Below, piece by piece: positions 25,715 through 33,809 of a stretch of 34,699 nt of DNA (within the stretch, counting starts at the first letter, position 1; the number at the start of each line of letters is the position of its first letter). This stretch comes from Enteractinococcus helveticum. Lineage in GTDB: Bacteria > Actinomycetota > Actinomycetes > Actinomycetales > Micrococcaceae. Made by a program: the position numbers and the translations under genes. Below the pieces are notes generated by a model that saw nothing but the letters and a program-made list of their open reading frames with translations, did not search any database and had not been told where the DNA came from. Location: positions 1-34,699 of the forward strand of contig NZ_DYXC01000027.1 of NCBI RefSeq assembly GCF_020742345.1. Direction: 5' to 3'.

Positions 25715-26202
25715 GAGAAGAGTCCTTTCAGGCGAAGCGTCGCAATTTGGCTTAACTGTTGTGCTACTTCTTGATTTTCTTGTTCCGGGGTATTGTCTAT
25801 ACGCCGACGCAGCTCCGCAAGAATTTCCTCTGAGGTGCGGCCTGCGGCACGAATCAGGAAAACCCGGTCGAAGCGTGCTTCATATTCAGCATTTGCTTGT
25901 TCCAATTGCGCTTGCGTGTCGGCGGTAAGCCCCAAACCAGCTTGTTCACTCCGAGAAAGCTGGGCCTCAGTGTGCTTACCTTGGGCTCGCTGGCCAATCC
26001 GAGGGTGATGTTTTAACGCTTGATCGACTTCACTGACGCTCAGGAGTGCTCCGGCTTCGTCTGCGGTGTCCAGGATTTCATCAAGCGAAGCATAGGGCCT
26101 GCCATCGATCACACTGTCGATCCAACGAGGCACGTCTAGGCAAGGTAAGAGCATTTGTTGGGCCTTTTCTCGAGATAAGGCGTTGAATTCCTGGACATCC
26201 AC
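25711..26202 (-). CDS. uraD: OHCU decarboxylase
   Basis: 2-oxo-4-hydroxy-4-carboxy-5-ureidoimidazoline decarboxylase of 163 aa that gives (S)-allantoin. The catalytic histidine region KHHPRIG (residues 64-70) and the C-terminal YEARFDRVFLIRAAGRTSEEIL are the family marks. The start is GTG, with GGAGG nine bases further up that overlaps the operator, so repressor binding would also mask the ribosome site at the DNA level of the promoter-proximal leader. First gene of the urate-to-allantoin operon. Confidence 0.94.
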   Translation of the reverse strand: MDVQEFNALSREKAQQMLLPCLDVPRWIDSVIDGRPYASLDEILDTADEAGALLSVSEVDQALKHHPRIGQRAQGKHTEAQLSRSEQAGLGLTADTQAQLEQANAEYEARFDRVFLIRAAGRTSEEILAELRRRIDNTPEQENQEVAQQLSQIATLRLKGLFS

Positions 26203-26213
26203 TTCTGCTAAAC

Positions 26214-26249
26214 CTCCACAATGTGAAATACGCTTTCCATTTAGTGTAA
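26214..26249 (-). promoter_or_regulatory. ureide-regulon operator pair before uraD
   Basis: The primary site is CTCCACAATGTGAAA (26214-26228), 14 of 15 to the consensus. A second imperfect palindrome TTCCATTTAGTGTAA (26235-26249) has its centre 21 bp upstream in the direction of uraD. The primary site overlaps the Shine-Dalgarno GGAGG of uraD. Confidence 0.72.
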
Positions 26250-26529
26250 TATAGTGAACTCCGTCACGTACCTAAAGTCAAGTCTGCAGAGAGATTTCTG
26301 AATTTCATAGGCAATTTGCAAGCGGGCTTAGTCTGCACGTCAAGGCAAAGTTGCTGCGTGCATCAACTGGATTGACCTGTATGTGATGGAACACAGCTGT
26401 TTTGTGCAGTACTGATTTCCCTGGTCGTTGATGACGCAAAGTCGACGACAGCGGCTTTCCGGGGCGCAGGGAATCAGTATCGGCGCAATAGAAGTTTTAC
26501 CGATCGGCAACTGAAAGATTTAGAGGACT
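26250..26529. other. non-coding leader region upstream of pyruvate kinase
   Basis: No gene. Long arms TACTGATTTCCCTG (26410-26423) and CAGGGAATCAGTA (26467-26479) can pair over 13 bp with one bulged T; GTCGT/ACGAC can fold inside the loop. It ends about 50 bp before the pyruvate kinase ATG and may be a structured leader or an operator pair. Confidence 0.4.
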
Positions 26530-27963
26530 ATGAGACACGCTAAAATCGTCGCCACATTTGGGCCGGCCACACGCGGATACACGATGACAAGTGAGCTAAT
26601 TCAAGCCGGGGTCAATGTTGCTAGGTTAAATTTTAGTCACGGAGACCAGTCGATCCACGCGGAGACATATGAGACCGTTCGACAAGTGGCGTCTGACTTG
26701 TGTGTGCCTGTGGCAATTTTCGCTGACCTGCAGGGGCCGAAGATTCGATTAGGCACCTTTTCGGACGGCCCGCACCTACTAGAACATGGCGATATATTTA
26801 CCATTACGACCCGCGACGTCGTAGGTACCCGAGACATATGCACCACAACGTTTAAGGAATTGCCGCAGGACGTGGCCGTGGGTGACCAGCTGCTGATTGA
26901 TGACGGCAAAATCCAACTTCAAGCCGTAGAGGTCAACGAAACCGAGGTAGTCACGAAAGTGGTGATTGGTGGGCTTGTTTCGAATAACAAGGGCATTAAC
27001 CTGCCGGGGGTTGCTGTCAATATTCCGGCTCTGACGGAAAAAGACGAAGCGGATCTTCGCTTCGCGCTGGCACTTGGTGTGGATATGATTGCCCTATCGT
27101 TTGTGCGCAGTGCCGCCGATATCGTGCCGGTGCACAAAATTATGGACGACGTCGGGCGGCGAGTCCCTGTGATCGCAAAACTCGAAAAGCCTCAGGCTAT
27201 CGACAATCTTCACGAAATCATTGATGCCTTTGATGTGATCATGGTGGCACGTGGTGACCTGGGTGTTGAATTACCTTTAGAAGATGTCCCGGTGGTGCAG
27301 AAGCGGGCTATTGACATGGCTCGTCGCTGGGCCAAGCCCGTAATTGTCGCAACTCAGGTACTGGAATCGATGATAGACAACCCCCGGCCTACCCGTGCTG
27401 AAGCATCTGATTGTGCCAATGCGGTCCTGGACGGCGCCGATGCGGTCATGCTGTCCGGCGAAACCTCTGTGGGTAGTTTTCCTGTGCGTACCGTGCAAAC
27501 CATGGCAAATATTATTCAAGCGACTGAACAGCACGGCCTAGATCGTATGCCTCCACTGGGTACTCGGCCGGGTACTCGTGGTGGTGCCATTACTCGGGCA
27601 GCTGTGGATATCGCAAAATCCTTGGATATACCTTTTCTGGTGACTTTTACCCAATCCGGAGACTCTGCTCGACGGCTCTCCAGACTTCGTGCCCCGCAAC
27701 CGATTTATGCATTTACACATTCATCTACCACGAGCAATGTGTTGTGTTTGTCTTGGGGTGTCATTCCGAAGATCGTGGATTTCATGGATTCTACCGACAA
27801 AATGACACAACAAATTGACTACGAGCTGGTCAAACATGGGGTTGCTGAAATCGATGACCTGGTCGTCATGGTCGCTGGCTCCCCGCCCGGGGTACCCGGG
27901 ACAACCAATATGCTCAAAGTTCACCGCATTGGGATGCGCAAGACAGAGGTGGCCCCAGCTTGA
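26530..27963 (+). CDS. pyk: pyruvate kinase
   Basis: Pyruvate kinase of 477 aa, which makes pyruvate and ATP from phosphoenolpyruvate. Active-site landmarks are Arg in NVARLNFSHG near residue 33, DLQGPKIRLG, the catalytic lysine in VIAKLEKPQAI and the metal-binding VMVARGDLGVELP, then VATQVLESM and the Thr-containing LSGETSVGSFP. Domains A, B and C are all present. GAGG precedes the ATG. It is divergent from uraD across 327 bp. Its place suggests a pathway-dedicated isozyme that completes glyoxylate to pyruvate after GlxK and enolase, as in some bacterial hyi-glxR-kinase clusters; no strong operator is seen directly before it, so membership in the regulon is open. Confidence 0.95.
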   Translation: MRHAKIVATFGPATRGYTMTSELIQAGVNVARLNFSHGDQSIHAETYETVRQVASDLCVPVAIFADLQGPKIRLGTFSDGPHLLEHGDIFTITTRDVVGTRDICTTTFKELPQDVAVGDQLLIDDGKIQLQAVEVNETEVVTKVVIGGLVSNNKGINLPGVAVNIPALTEKDEADLRFALALGVDMIALSFVRSAADIVPVHKIMDDVGRRVPVIAKLEKPQAIDNLHEIIDAFDVIMVARGDLGVELPLEDVPVVQKRAIDMARRWAKPVIVATQVLESMIDNPRPTRAEASDCANAVLDGADAVMLSGETSVGSFPVRTVQTMANIIQATEQHGLDRMPPLGTRPGTRGGAITRAAVDIAKSLDIPFLVTFTQSGDSARRLSRLRAPQPIYAFTHSSTTSNVLCLSWGVIPKIVDFMDSTDKMTQQIDYELVKHGVAEIDDLVVMVAGSPPGVPGTTNMLKVHRIGMRKTEVAPA

Positions 27964-28175
27964 GATGGCAGCCGCAGCGATCTCGAATCGATTTGAGTGG
28001 CGATATTTCCGACTGATTGTCACGTTCGTCCGAAGCGGTGAGTTGGTGTCAAATCGCACGGCCAACGGCGTCGTTGGATCAGGCTTGCTCGTTTGAACTG
28101 GCAGCATGACCTGAGCCAGTTGTGGACTCGCGCAAGAAAATACGTGCTCGTAGGCTGCGTCAGGGTGACCAGGAG

Positions 28176-28685
28176 TCAGGAATCGATCAGTAGGTCCAGG
28201 GCCTGGCGGAATGTGGTGGTTGTCGTTGGTGCGACGTCGATGCCCAGCGCCTGGGCCTGCATGCGCTGCTGGTTTAGGGTCGCGTGACCGATGAGCAGTG
28301 ACATAATCGCATCGGTGGTCACAGTATTGGGGGAGACCTCATCGATAATCTCGCGCATGCGCGTCCCACCGGTGCCCAGCGCGAGTACGGAAGCAGTCAG
28401 TTCTGCGGCGTCGCGGGTGTCTAGCAGAGTGGTGTAGAGCAGTTCGGCGCGGCCGATGAGGTCGGCGCGCCAATTATCGGTGGGTGGTGCGATATGTAGC
28501 TCGGTGAGCAGCTGATCGACCATGGCACCCAGTAATGATTGCTTGTCCTTGACGTGCCAGTAGAGCGCGGAGACGGCGACGTCGAATTCCTTGGCGACCC
28601 TGCGCATGGAAACATCAGCAAGCCCGTGGTTGGCCAATAGGCGCAGCCCAACGCGGCTGAGTTCATCGCGAGTAATCATAGACAT
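28176..28685 (-). CDS. bioQ: TetR-family regulator, probable BioQ
   Basis: TetR/AcrR repressor of 169 aa. The HTH lies at about residues 8-50 (TRDELSRVGLRLLANHG, then SMRRVAKEFDVAVSALYWHVKDKQ). The C-terminal half, for ligand or dimer contacts, is short and ends soon after TTTTTFRQALDLLID. GGAG precedes the ATG. It is divergent from bioY, and the region between holds two TGAAC-N3-GTTCA palindromes, the type of site linked with actinobacterial BioQ. It probably represses the biotin uptake operon; the assignment rests on position and operator. Confidence 0.8.
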   Translation of the reverse strand: MSMITRDELSRVGLRLLANHGLADVSMRRVAKEFDVAVSALYWHVKDKQSLLGAMVDQLLTELHIAPPTDNWRADLIGRAELLYTTLLDTRDAAELTASVLALGTGGTRMREIIDEVSPNTVTTDAIMSLLIGHATLNQQRMQAQALGIDVAPTTTTTFRQALDLLIDS

Positions 28686-28771
28686 TGGGCTCCATCATAG
28701 TCGGCCGGTGGATTATTGGTGCTGGTTGTGGCGTTTCATGATGTAGCGGTCGTGCCGTTTTCACGCTACAC

Positions 28772-28798
28772 TGAACACCGTTCAATGAACAGTGTTCA
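28772..28798 (+). promoter_or_regulatory. double BioQ-type operator before bioY
   Basis: Two perfect 13-bp palindromes in tandem, TGAACACCGTTCA (28772-28784) and TGAACAGTGTTCA (28786-28798), one base apart and 23 bp before the bioY start. Each is TGAAC-N3-GTTCA, and their centres are 14 bp apart. Confidence 0.85.
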
Positions 28799-28821
28799 AC
28801 AGTTTTGGAAAAGGAGTCATG

Positions 28822-29391
28822 ATGTCGGCAAGAGATATAGCCCGCATCGCGGTATTTGCGGCCCTGACCGCAGGGTTGGGCTTAATCGGCGCCATCACCG
28901 TGGGTGGGGCAGTGCCCATCACCCTGCAGACCCTGGGCGTGATGCTGGCCGGAGCCGTCCTGGGCCCGTGGCGCGGTGCCGCATCCATGGGGCTACTGCT
29001 GCTCGGGGTTGCAGTTGGGCTACCGCTGTTGGCCGGTGGCCGCGGGGGTATCGGGGTGTTCATGTCACCTACGGCCGGCTATCTGATCGGGTGGGTGGTT
29101 GCCCCCATGATCATCGGCCTGATCGTCGGGACCCGCCCGGTGTGGTGGCGTATAGCGCTGGGGTCGATTGTCGGCGGCATCTTGGTGGTCTATCTCTTCG
29201 GAATTCCGGTGCAAGCCTGGTTGACGGAGCTGAGCATCGGTGAAACCATCATCACCTCGTTGGTCTTCTTGCCGGGTGACCTGACTAAAGTCGTGATCGC
29301 CACCCTGGTCACGATGGGGCTCTACCGTGCCTATCCGCGAGCTTTTGCTAGAGAAACGGTCAAACATGCCCCGGAACCTGTCGTTAGTTAA
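28822..29391 (+). CDS. bioY: biotin transporter S-component BioY
   Basis: Substrate-binding membrane protein of the energy-coupling-factor biotin importer, 189 aa with about six helices. TVGGAVPITLQTLGVMLAGAVLGPWRG is the family signature, and FMSPTAGYLIGW and FLPGDLTKVVIATLV are also typical. The ATG at 28822 is preferred because AAGGAG lies five bases before it; an ATG one codon earlier would be too close. It works with BioM and BioN, encoded further down the same operon. Confidence 0.94.
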   Translation: MSARDIARIAVFAALTAGLGLIGAITVGGAVPITLQTLGVMLAGAVLGPWRGAASMGLLLLGVAVGLPLLAGGRGGIGVFMSPTAGYLIGWVVAPMIIGLIVGTRPVWWRIALGSIVGGILVVYLFGIPVQAWLTELSIGETIITSLVFLPGDLTKVVIATLVTMGLYRAYPRAFARETVKHAPEPVVS

Positions 29392-30436
29392 CGCCCCGCA
29401 CGCGATCGATGCCCTAGCCCAGGCGCTGCAGGTGCGTGCCGCCGGCGGGGTGCCGCTCATTGTGGACCCCAGGGCTCCGGTCGATAAGGAACTCAACGTT
29501 TCGTTACCGGATACAGCGGCCTGGGCGGTATTTACTTCAGGGACCACCGGTGCCCCAAAAATCGTGGTCCGCACCGCACAAAGTTGGCAGGTGGCCTTTG
29601 GACCACTGGACGCACAATTGGGATTAAGCCCCGGTGACGGGCTGTGGATGCCGGTACACCAGGTCTCGTCAATGGCGCTGTTCTCAGCGGCCTGGGCCCA
29701 TGACTCCCAATTGGCGTTAGTCATCCCTACAACCGATGATCTCGGACTGGATCGTGCGGTGGTTGCACACGTCACACCGCAATGGTTGGTACATCTGGTG
29801 GAACTGTTGGAAGCCGGCACCCCGTCGACCATTGGCACAGTGTTGGTCGGAGGGGATCGTCTGCCTGCGCAGCTGGCCAAGAGAGCCGAAAGGCTCGGAC
29901 TGCGCGTGGTGCCCTACGTGGGTGCCTCCGAGCTGAGCCTTATCGCCTGGGATACCGGCAACGGCATGCGCGCATTTGACGGTGTCACAACACGCATCGC
30001 GGACGGCGAGCTGTGGGTCGCCAGCCAACAGGTCGCACTCGATGTCATCGGTGGCACACTGCGCACCGAGGTCATAGACGGCGTCCGTTGGGCAACGATT
30101 GGCGACCGCGTCAACCAAACCCACGGCGTCCTGGAGTTTCTTGGCCGCGGCGACGAAGCAATCCTCACCGCAGGAGCCACCGTCGTCCCCGGTGATGTCG
30201 AACGCATCATCACTGCACACCCGCAGGTTGTGGCCTGTCTGGTGTTAGGTCAACCCGATGCGGTGCTCGGCCAACGTGTGGTTGCCTGGTTTGAAGGCAC
30301 ACCCGAGATCTGGCAGTTGCGGCACTGGGTGCGCTCGCGGCTGCCCAAAGCGGCTCAACCGGTGCAATGGCGTCGCGTGGAAGCCCTGCCACGCACGGCC
30401 TCAGGTAAGATTCGGCGAGTAGCCCCGGAGGTATGA
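29366..30436 (+). CDS. short AMP-forming acyl-CoA ligase of the bioY operon
   Basis: ANL-superfamily adenylate-forming enzyme of 356 aa, short for the family (about 450-550). The P-loop-like VFTSGTTGAPK is at residues 56-66. GGDRLPAQL, VPYVGASELS, IGDRV (the GD motif) and the C-terminal PRTASGKIRRV with the catalytic lysine are all present, so it looks complete though compact, resembling O-succinylbenzoate-CoA ligases. The start overlaps bioY by 26 bp; a longer frame starts inside bioY. Its end overlaps the next gene. Activating pimelate or another biotin precursor acid to a CoA thioester would fit the operon; that is inference. Confidence 0.82.
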   Translation: MPRNLSLVNAPHAIDALAQALQVRAAGGVPLIVDPRAPVDKELNVSLPDTAAWAVFTSGTTGAPKIVVRTAQSWQVAFGPLDAQLGLSPGDGLWMPVHQVSSMALFSAAWAHDSQLALVIPTTDDLGLDRAVVAHVTPQWLVHLVELLEAGTPSTIGTVLVGGDRLPAQLAKRAERLGLRVVPYVGASELSLIAWDTGNGMRAFDGVTTRIADGELWVASQQVALDVIGGTLRTEVIDGVRWATIGDRVNQTHGVLEFLGRGDEAILTAGATVVPGDVERIITAHPQVVACLVLGQPDAVLGQRVVAWFEGTPEIWQLRHWVRSRLPKAAQPVQWRRVEALPRTASGKIRRVAPEV

Positions 30437-31476
30437 TGACCCGCATTATTGTTACTGCTGGTGCCCGGACCGCAATCACCGGCTGGCACCGAGGCCAATC
30501 CGATATGACCGACGATCAACTCGCCGCCACCGCCCTGTCCGCCATGCCGAGCCAACCGGATCTGGTCATGCTGGGCAACACGGTGGGACCCGGTGGCAAT
30601 GTGGCCCGCATCGCCACGCTTGGCACCGGCTGGGAGGCCACCGGTGCGGTGACCTTGAACGCCCAGTGTGGTTCCAGCCTGCTGGCCGTGGGACAAGCCG
30701 CCGCCCACGCCAAGATGACCGGCCAAACCGTGGTCGCCGGTGGGGTCGAATCCCCATCCACCGCCTGGCCCGATGGCCAACGCACCCAGGCGGCCTTCGC
30801 CCCGCAGGGCTTCCCCGACCCGGATATGACCTACGCGGCCGATCAATTGGCCGTGGATTACGGCATTAGCCGTCAGACCCAGGAGCACTATGCGGTTACC
30901 AGTCACCGCCGTGCACTGGCCAACTGGTCAGAATTTCTGGTCGGAGGCCGCGACGACGACGGTCCCCGCGATGTGCGCAAACTGGTGGGCCGGCTGAGAA
31001 CCGTCACCGATCACCCGAAGGCCACCGTCACCGCGTTGACGGCGGCGCGCATTGTCGACGCCGCCGCCGTGATCCAGCTGGCACCCGAATCTGATGCTGA
31101 TCATCTCGGCGTGGAAATCCTCGACTACCGCCTGGTCGGTGCCGACCCTGCCCTGCCCGGCATCGCAGCAGCCCCAGCCATCGAAGCCGTACTAGCCGCC
31201 CACCACCTGAGCGTCAGCGATATTGGTGTCGTCGATATTGTCGAAGCCTACGCCGCTCAGGTCATCGCCGTCTGCCAACGGATCGGCCTGGACCCCAACA
31301 CCATCAACCAACACGGCGGCGCCTTGGCCCACGGGCACCCATGGGCCGCCTCCGGCGTCATTGCCCTACTGACCACCATTCAACAACTACGCACCGCACC
31401 AGCCGGAACCTACGGACTGACCGCTGCCGCCATCGCCGGTGGCATGGGGGTCGCCGTGCTGGTCAGGAACCTATGA
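30436..31476 (+). CDS. atypical thiolase-family protein of the bioY operon
   Basis: Thiolase-fold protein of 346 aa, about 40 residues shorter than degradative thiolases. The nucleophilic Cys78 (NAQCGSSLLA) and the histidine block GGALAHGHPWAASG are kept. The NEAF motif reads VEAY, losing its Asn, and the C-terminal CxGGGxG reads AIAGGMG, so the second catalytic cysteine is absent. GGAGG four bases before 30436 supports this start over the ATG one codon earlier. It is coupled to the ligase before it and to bioM after it (ATGA). A changed reaction on a CoA thioester is likely, perhaps chain building for a pimeloyl precursor; not proven. Confidence 0.82.
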   Translation: MTRIIVTAGARTAITGWHRGQSDMTDDQLAATALSAMPSQPDLVMLGNTVGPGGNVARIATLGTGWEATGAVTLNAQCGSSLLAVGQAAAHAKMTGQTVVAGGVESPSTAWPDGQRTQAAFAPQGFPDPDMTYAADQLAVDYGISRQTQEHYAVTSHRRALANWSEFLVGGRDDDGPRDVRKLVGRLRTVTDHPKATVTALTAARIVDAAAVIQLAPESDADHLGVEILDYRLVGADPALPGIAAAPAIEAVLAAHHLSVSDIGVVDIVEAYAAQVIAVCQRIGLDPNTINQHGGALAHGHPWAASGVIALLTTIQQLRTAPAGTYGLTAAAIAGGMGVAVLVRNL

Positions 31477-32141
31477 TCACCCTTGAAAACGTGACCGTCA
31501 CGGTCAAACCAGACGACGCCGTCCTGCTAGACAACGTCTCCGCCACGCTGGATGCGCCAACCACAGCCATCATTGGCGAAAACGGCTCGGGCAAATCCAC
31601 CCTGGCCAAAGTGTTGACCGGATTGCTCGACTACACCGGCTCAGCCAAAATCCACGACATTGAAGTCGCTACCGGCCGCAAACAATTGTCCCGCCGTGTG
31701 GGCATGATTATCGCCAATGCCGCAGCCCAGGTCATCATGCCCTCGGTTGCTGAAGACATCGAACTCTCCCTGCGCCACCTACCCAAAGACCAGCGTCAGG
31801 CCACCCTGGACGCAGTCTTAGCCGAACACGATCTGACCGAATTCGCCGACCGGCCCGCCCTGTCACTGTCCTCCGGACAACTCCAACGCCTCGCACTAGC
31901 CTCGGTGTTAGCCACCCGCCCGGATGTGCTGATCGCCGATGAACCCACCACCATGCTGGACGCCCGTTACGCCAAACTTGTGGGAGAGCAACTTTTTGCC
32001 TCCAGTGACCGCCAACTCATCCTGATCACCCACGATCTCCAATTGGCCGCCAAATGCCAGGACATCATCTGGATTCACGACGCCAAGATCGCCCACCGGG
32101 GCCCAGATGCCATCTGTGCCTACCTGGAGCACATCGGCTAA
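31473..32141 (+). CDS. bioM: biotin ECF transporter ATPase BioM
   Basis: ABC ATPase (A component) of 222 aa that powers biotin uptake. Walker A GENGSGKST is at residues 35-43. The signature LSSGQLQRLALA, Walker B VLIADEPTTMLD and the switch histidine in LILITHDLQL follow. The ATG overlaps the thiolase stop (ATGA), and bioN starts one base after its stop. Confidence 0.93.
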   Translation: MITLENVTVTVKPDDAVLLDNVSATLDAPTTAIIGENGSGKSTLAKVLTGLLDYTGSAKIHDIEVATGRKQLSRRVGMIIANAAAQVIMPSVAEDIELSLRHLPKDQRQATLDAVLAEHDLTEFADRPALSLSSGQLQRLALASVLATRPDVLIADEPTTMLDARYAKLVGEQLFASSDRQLILITHDLQLAAKCQDIIWIHDAKIAHRGPDAICAYLEHIG

Positions 32142-32142
32142 C

Positions 32143-32736
32143 ATGCTCTCGTTGTACTATCCCACCTGGTCGTTCATCCACCGGGCCCCCACCGGAGTCA
32201 AACTCGCGCTGCTGGCCATCGGCTCAGCCGCACTATTCTTTCTGCCCGACTCCTACTGGTCCACCCTGGTTGTCGCCGTCCCACTGCTGGGCTATCTGCT
32301 GGCTCGCCTGCCACTGCGCATCATGGCCACCGACGTGGCGCGCATGGCGTTCCTACTCGTCTTTTTGCTCATCACACAGCTAATCTTCAACGAACCTGAA
32401 GTTGCCGCAACCGTCATCGCCCGGCTGACCACGATCATCCTGGGTGCCCAATTATTCACCCGTACCACCAAGATCAAACACCTGGTGGCCTCGATAGAAA
32501 AACTCATGACGCCGTTGAAACCCTTGGGCGCCAACCCCCATAAGATTGCTCTGGCGGTGGCACTCATGTTGTCGGCCCTGGGACAGATCATGGGGTTTAT
32601 CCGGCAGGTTCGTGACGCACAGCGCGCCCGCGGTGTAAAGCTTGCCCCCTGGGCATGGGTGGTCCCGGTGCTGGTGCTGTCGTTGAAACACGCCGACGAT
32701 ATGGCAGATGCCCTAGTCGTTCGCGGGCTGGACTGA
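32143..32736 (+). CDS. bioN: biotin ECF transporter T-component BioN
   Basis: Transmembrane coupling protein of 197 aa that links the BioM ATPase to BioY. It has hydrophobic helices from about residue 18 to 100. The two cytoplasmic Ala-x-x-Arg-Gly type motifs follow (AQRARG near residue 163 and ALVVRG at the C-terminus), which bind grooves on the ATPase. Last gene of bioY-ligase-thiolase-bioM-bioN. I see no clear terminator behind it. Confidence 0.92.
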   Translation: MLSLYYPTWSFIHRAPTGVKLALLAIGSAALFFLPDSYWSTLVVAVPLLGYLLARLPLRIMATDVARMAFLLVFLLITQLIFNEPEVAATVIARLTTIILGAQLFTRTTKIKHLVASIEKLMTPLKPLGANPHKIALAVALMLSALGQIMGFIRQVRDAQRARGVKLAPWAWVVPVLVLSLKHADDMADALVVRGLD

Positions 32737-32877
32737 TTCGCGTTCCTCAAATGCAGCCGTAGGCGCCGGTAGCCGGGGTAAAGTAAAAAAATCGGCACGC
32801 AGGTAATCAACCAGCGCGGAAACGCTATTGAACACCGATACACTTAATGCCTAAGACAATCCGAACGGGGATAACGC

Positions 32878-33630
32878 ATGGTAAAAGTAAAAATTCTGCC
32901 CGATAAAGAGCACGCCTCCGAAGAGGTGGCTCAGATGATGCACGATCTGATCGTAGAAAAACCAAACGCGGTCATCGGCGTCGCCACCGGTTCCACTCCA
33001 GAACTGGCCTATGATTTGCTGGCAGAAAAGATCAAAGAACACAACACCGATGTTTCCCAGCTGCAGTTCTTTGCATTGGACGAATACATCGCCTTGCCAT
33101 GGGATCACCCCGAGTCGTACCACGCCGTCATCAACCGCACCGTGACCGTTCCACTGGGTGTGGATCCATCGCAGGTACACGTACCTGAGGCTCCAGATGA
33201 CGCAACCGAAGGCCCAATACGCTATTACGACGAACAAATTGAAGCAGCCGGCGGCATCGACCTCCAGCTACTTGGCATCGGACGCAACGGCCACATCGGG
33301 TTCAACGAGCCCGGTACGCCATTCGAATCGCCCACCCATGTGGGACGGCTCACCGAGATGACCCGTCAAGACAACTCACGATTCTTTGACAGCGTCGAAG
33401 AAGTTCCACCCTTGGCCGTGACCCAGGGCATTGGAACCATTCTGAAGTCCCGTAAAGCCATTCTGATGGCCTTCGGTGAAGCAAAAGCAGATGCGATTCG
33501 TGACTCGTTGGCTGAGCCGCCTGCTGAACAACGCCCGGGTTCCGGACTGCAATTGCACAGCGATTGCGTGTTCTACCTGGATGAAGCAGCCGCCGCCAAG
33601 GTCGACTGCGAAGAACTGAAAGTGGACTAG
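32878..33630 (+). CDS. nagB: glucosamine-6-phosphate deaminase
   Basis: Cytosolic aldose-ketose isomerase/deaminase of 250 aa that turns glucosamine-6-phosphate into fructose-6-phosphate and ammonia. ATGSTPELAYDLL binds the phosphate, FFALDEYIALPWDHPESY holds the catalytic Asp, and LLGIGRNGHIGFNEPGTPFES is the family signature. GGGGA lies upstream of the ATG. It stands alone here: no nagA, nagK or PTS gene is adjacent, so it may serve general amino-sugar recycling. Confidence 0.94.
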   Translation: MVKVKILPDKEHASEEVAQMMHDLIVEKPNAVIGVATGSTPELAYDLLAEKIKEHNTDVSQLQFFALDEYIALPWDHPESYHAVINRTVTVPLGVDPSQVHVPEAPDDATEGPIRYYDEQIEAAGGIDLQLLGIGRNGHIGFNEPGTPFESPTHVGRLTEMTRQDNSRFFDSVEEVPPLAVTQGIGTILKSRKAILMAFGEAKADAIRDSLAEPPAEQRPGSGLQLHSDCVFYLDEAAAAKVDCEELKVD

Positions 33631-33756
33631 CACCGGTCAACTGTGCACAATAGACGCCGTTGGAAATGAATTCTCGATGAATTGTCAGCGAAAGTTGTAA
33701 AAACCCGCTTGATAGCGTATTCAAGCAATTTTGGTTCCTCATGAAATATCGGTAGC

Positions 33757-33784
33757 GTGGGGCGGGGCCTTTGCCCTGCCCCAC
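33757..33784 (+). terminator. GC-rich hairpin between nagB and the lipoprotein
   Basis: Arms GTGGGGCGGGGC and GCCCTGCCCCAC pair over 12 bp (one G-T) around a CTTT loop. There is no T-run, so it is either a U-less terminator for nagB or a leader hairpin 33 bp before the next start. Confidence 0.55.
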
Positions 33785-33809
33785 GTGCTGATCACTCACC
33801 TTAGAAGGG

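Noticed and set aside
27983..27998. Near-palindrome CTCGAATCGATTTGAG after pyruvate kinase
   Set aside because: Too short and AT-rich to be a convincing terminator and not placed at a promoter.
29065..29880. 271-codon minus-strand open frame across bioY and the ligase
   Set aside because: Antisense shadow in GC-rich coding DNA with Ser/Thr/Arg-rich text and no domain.
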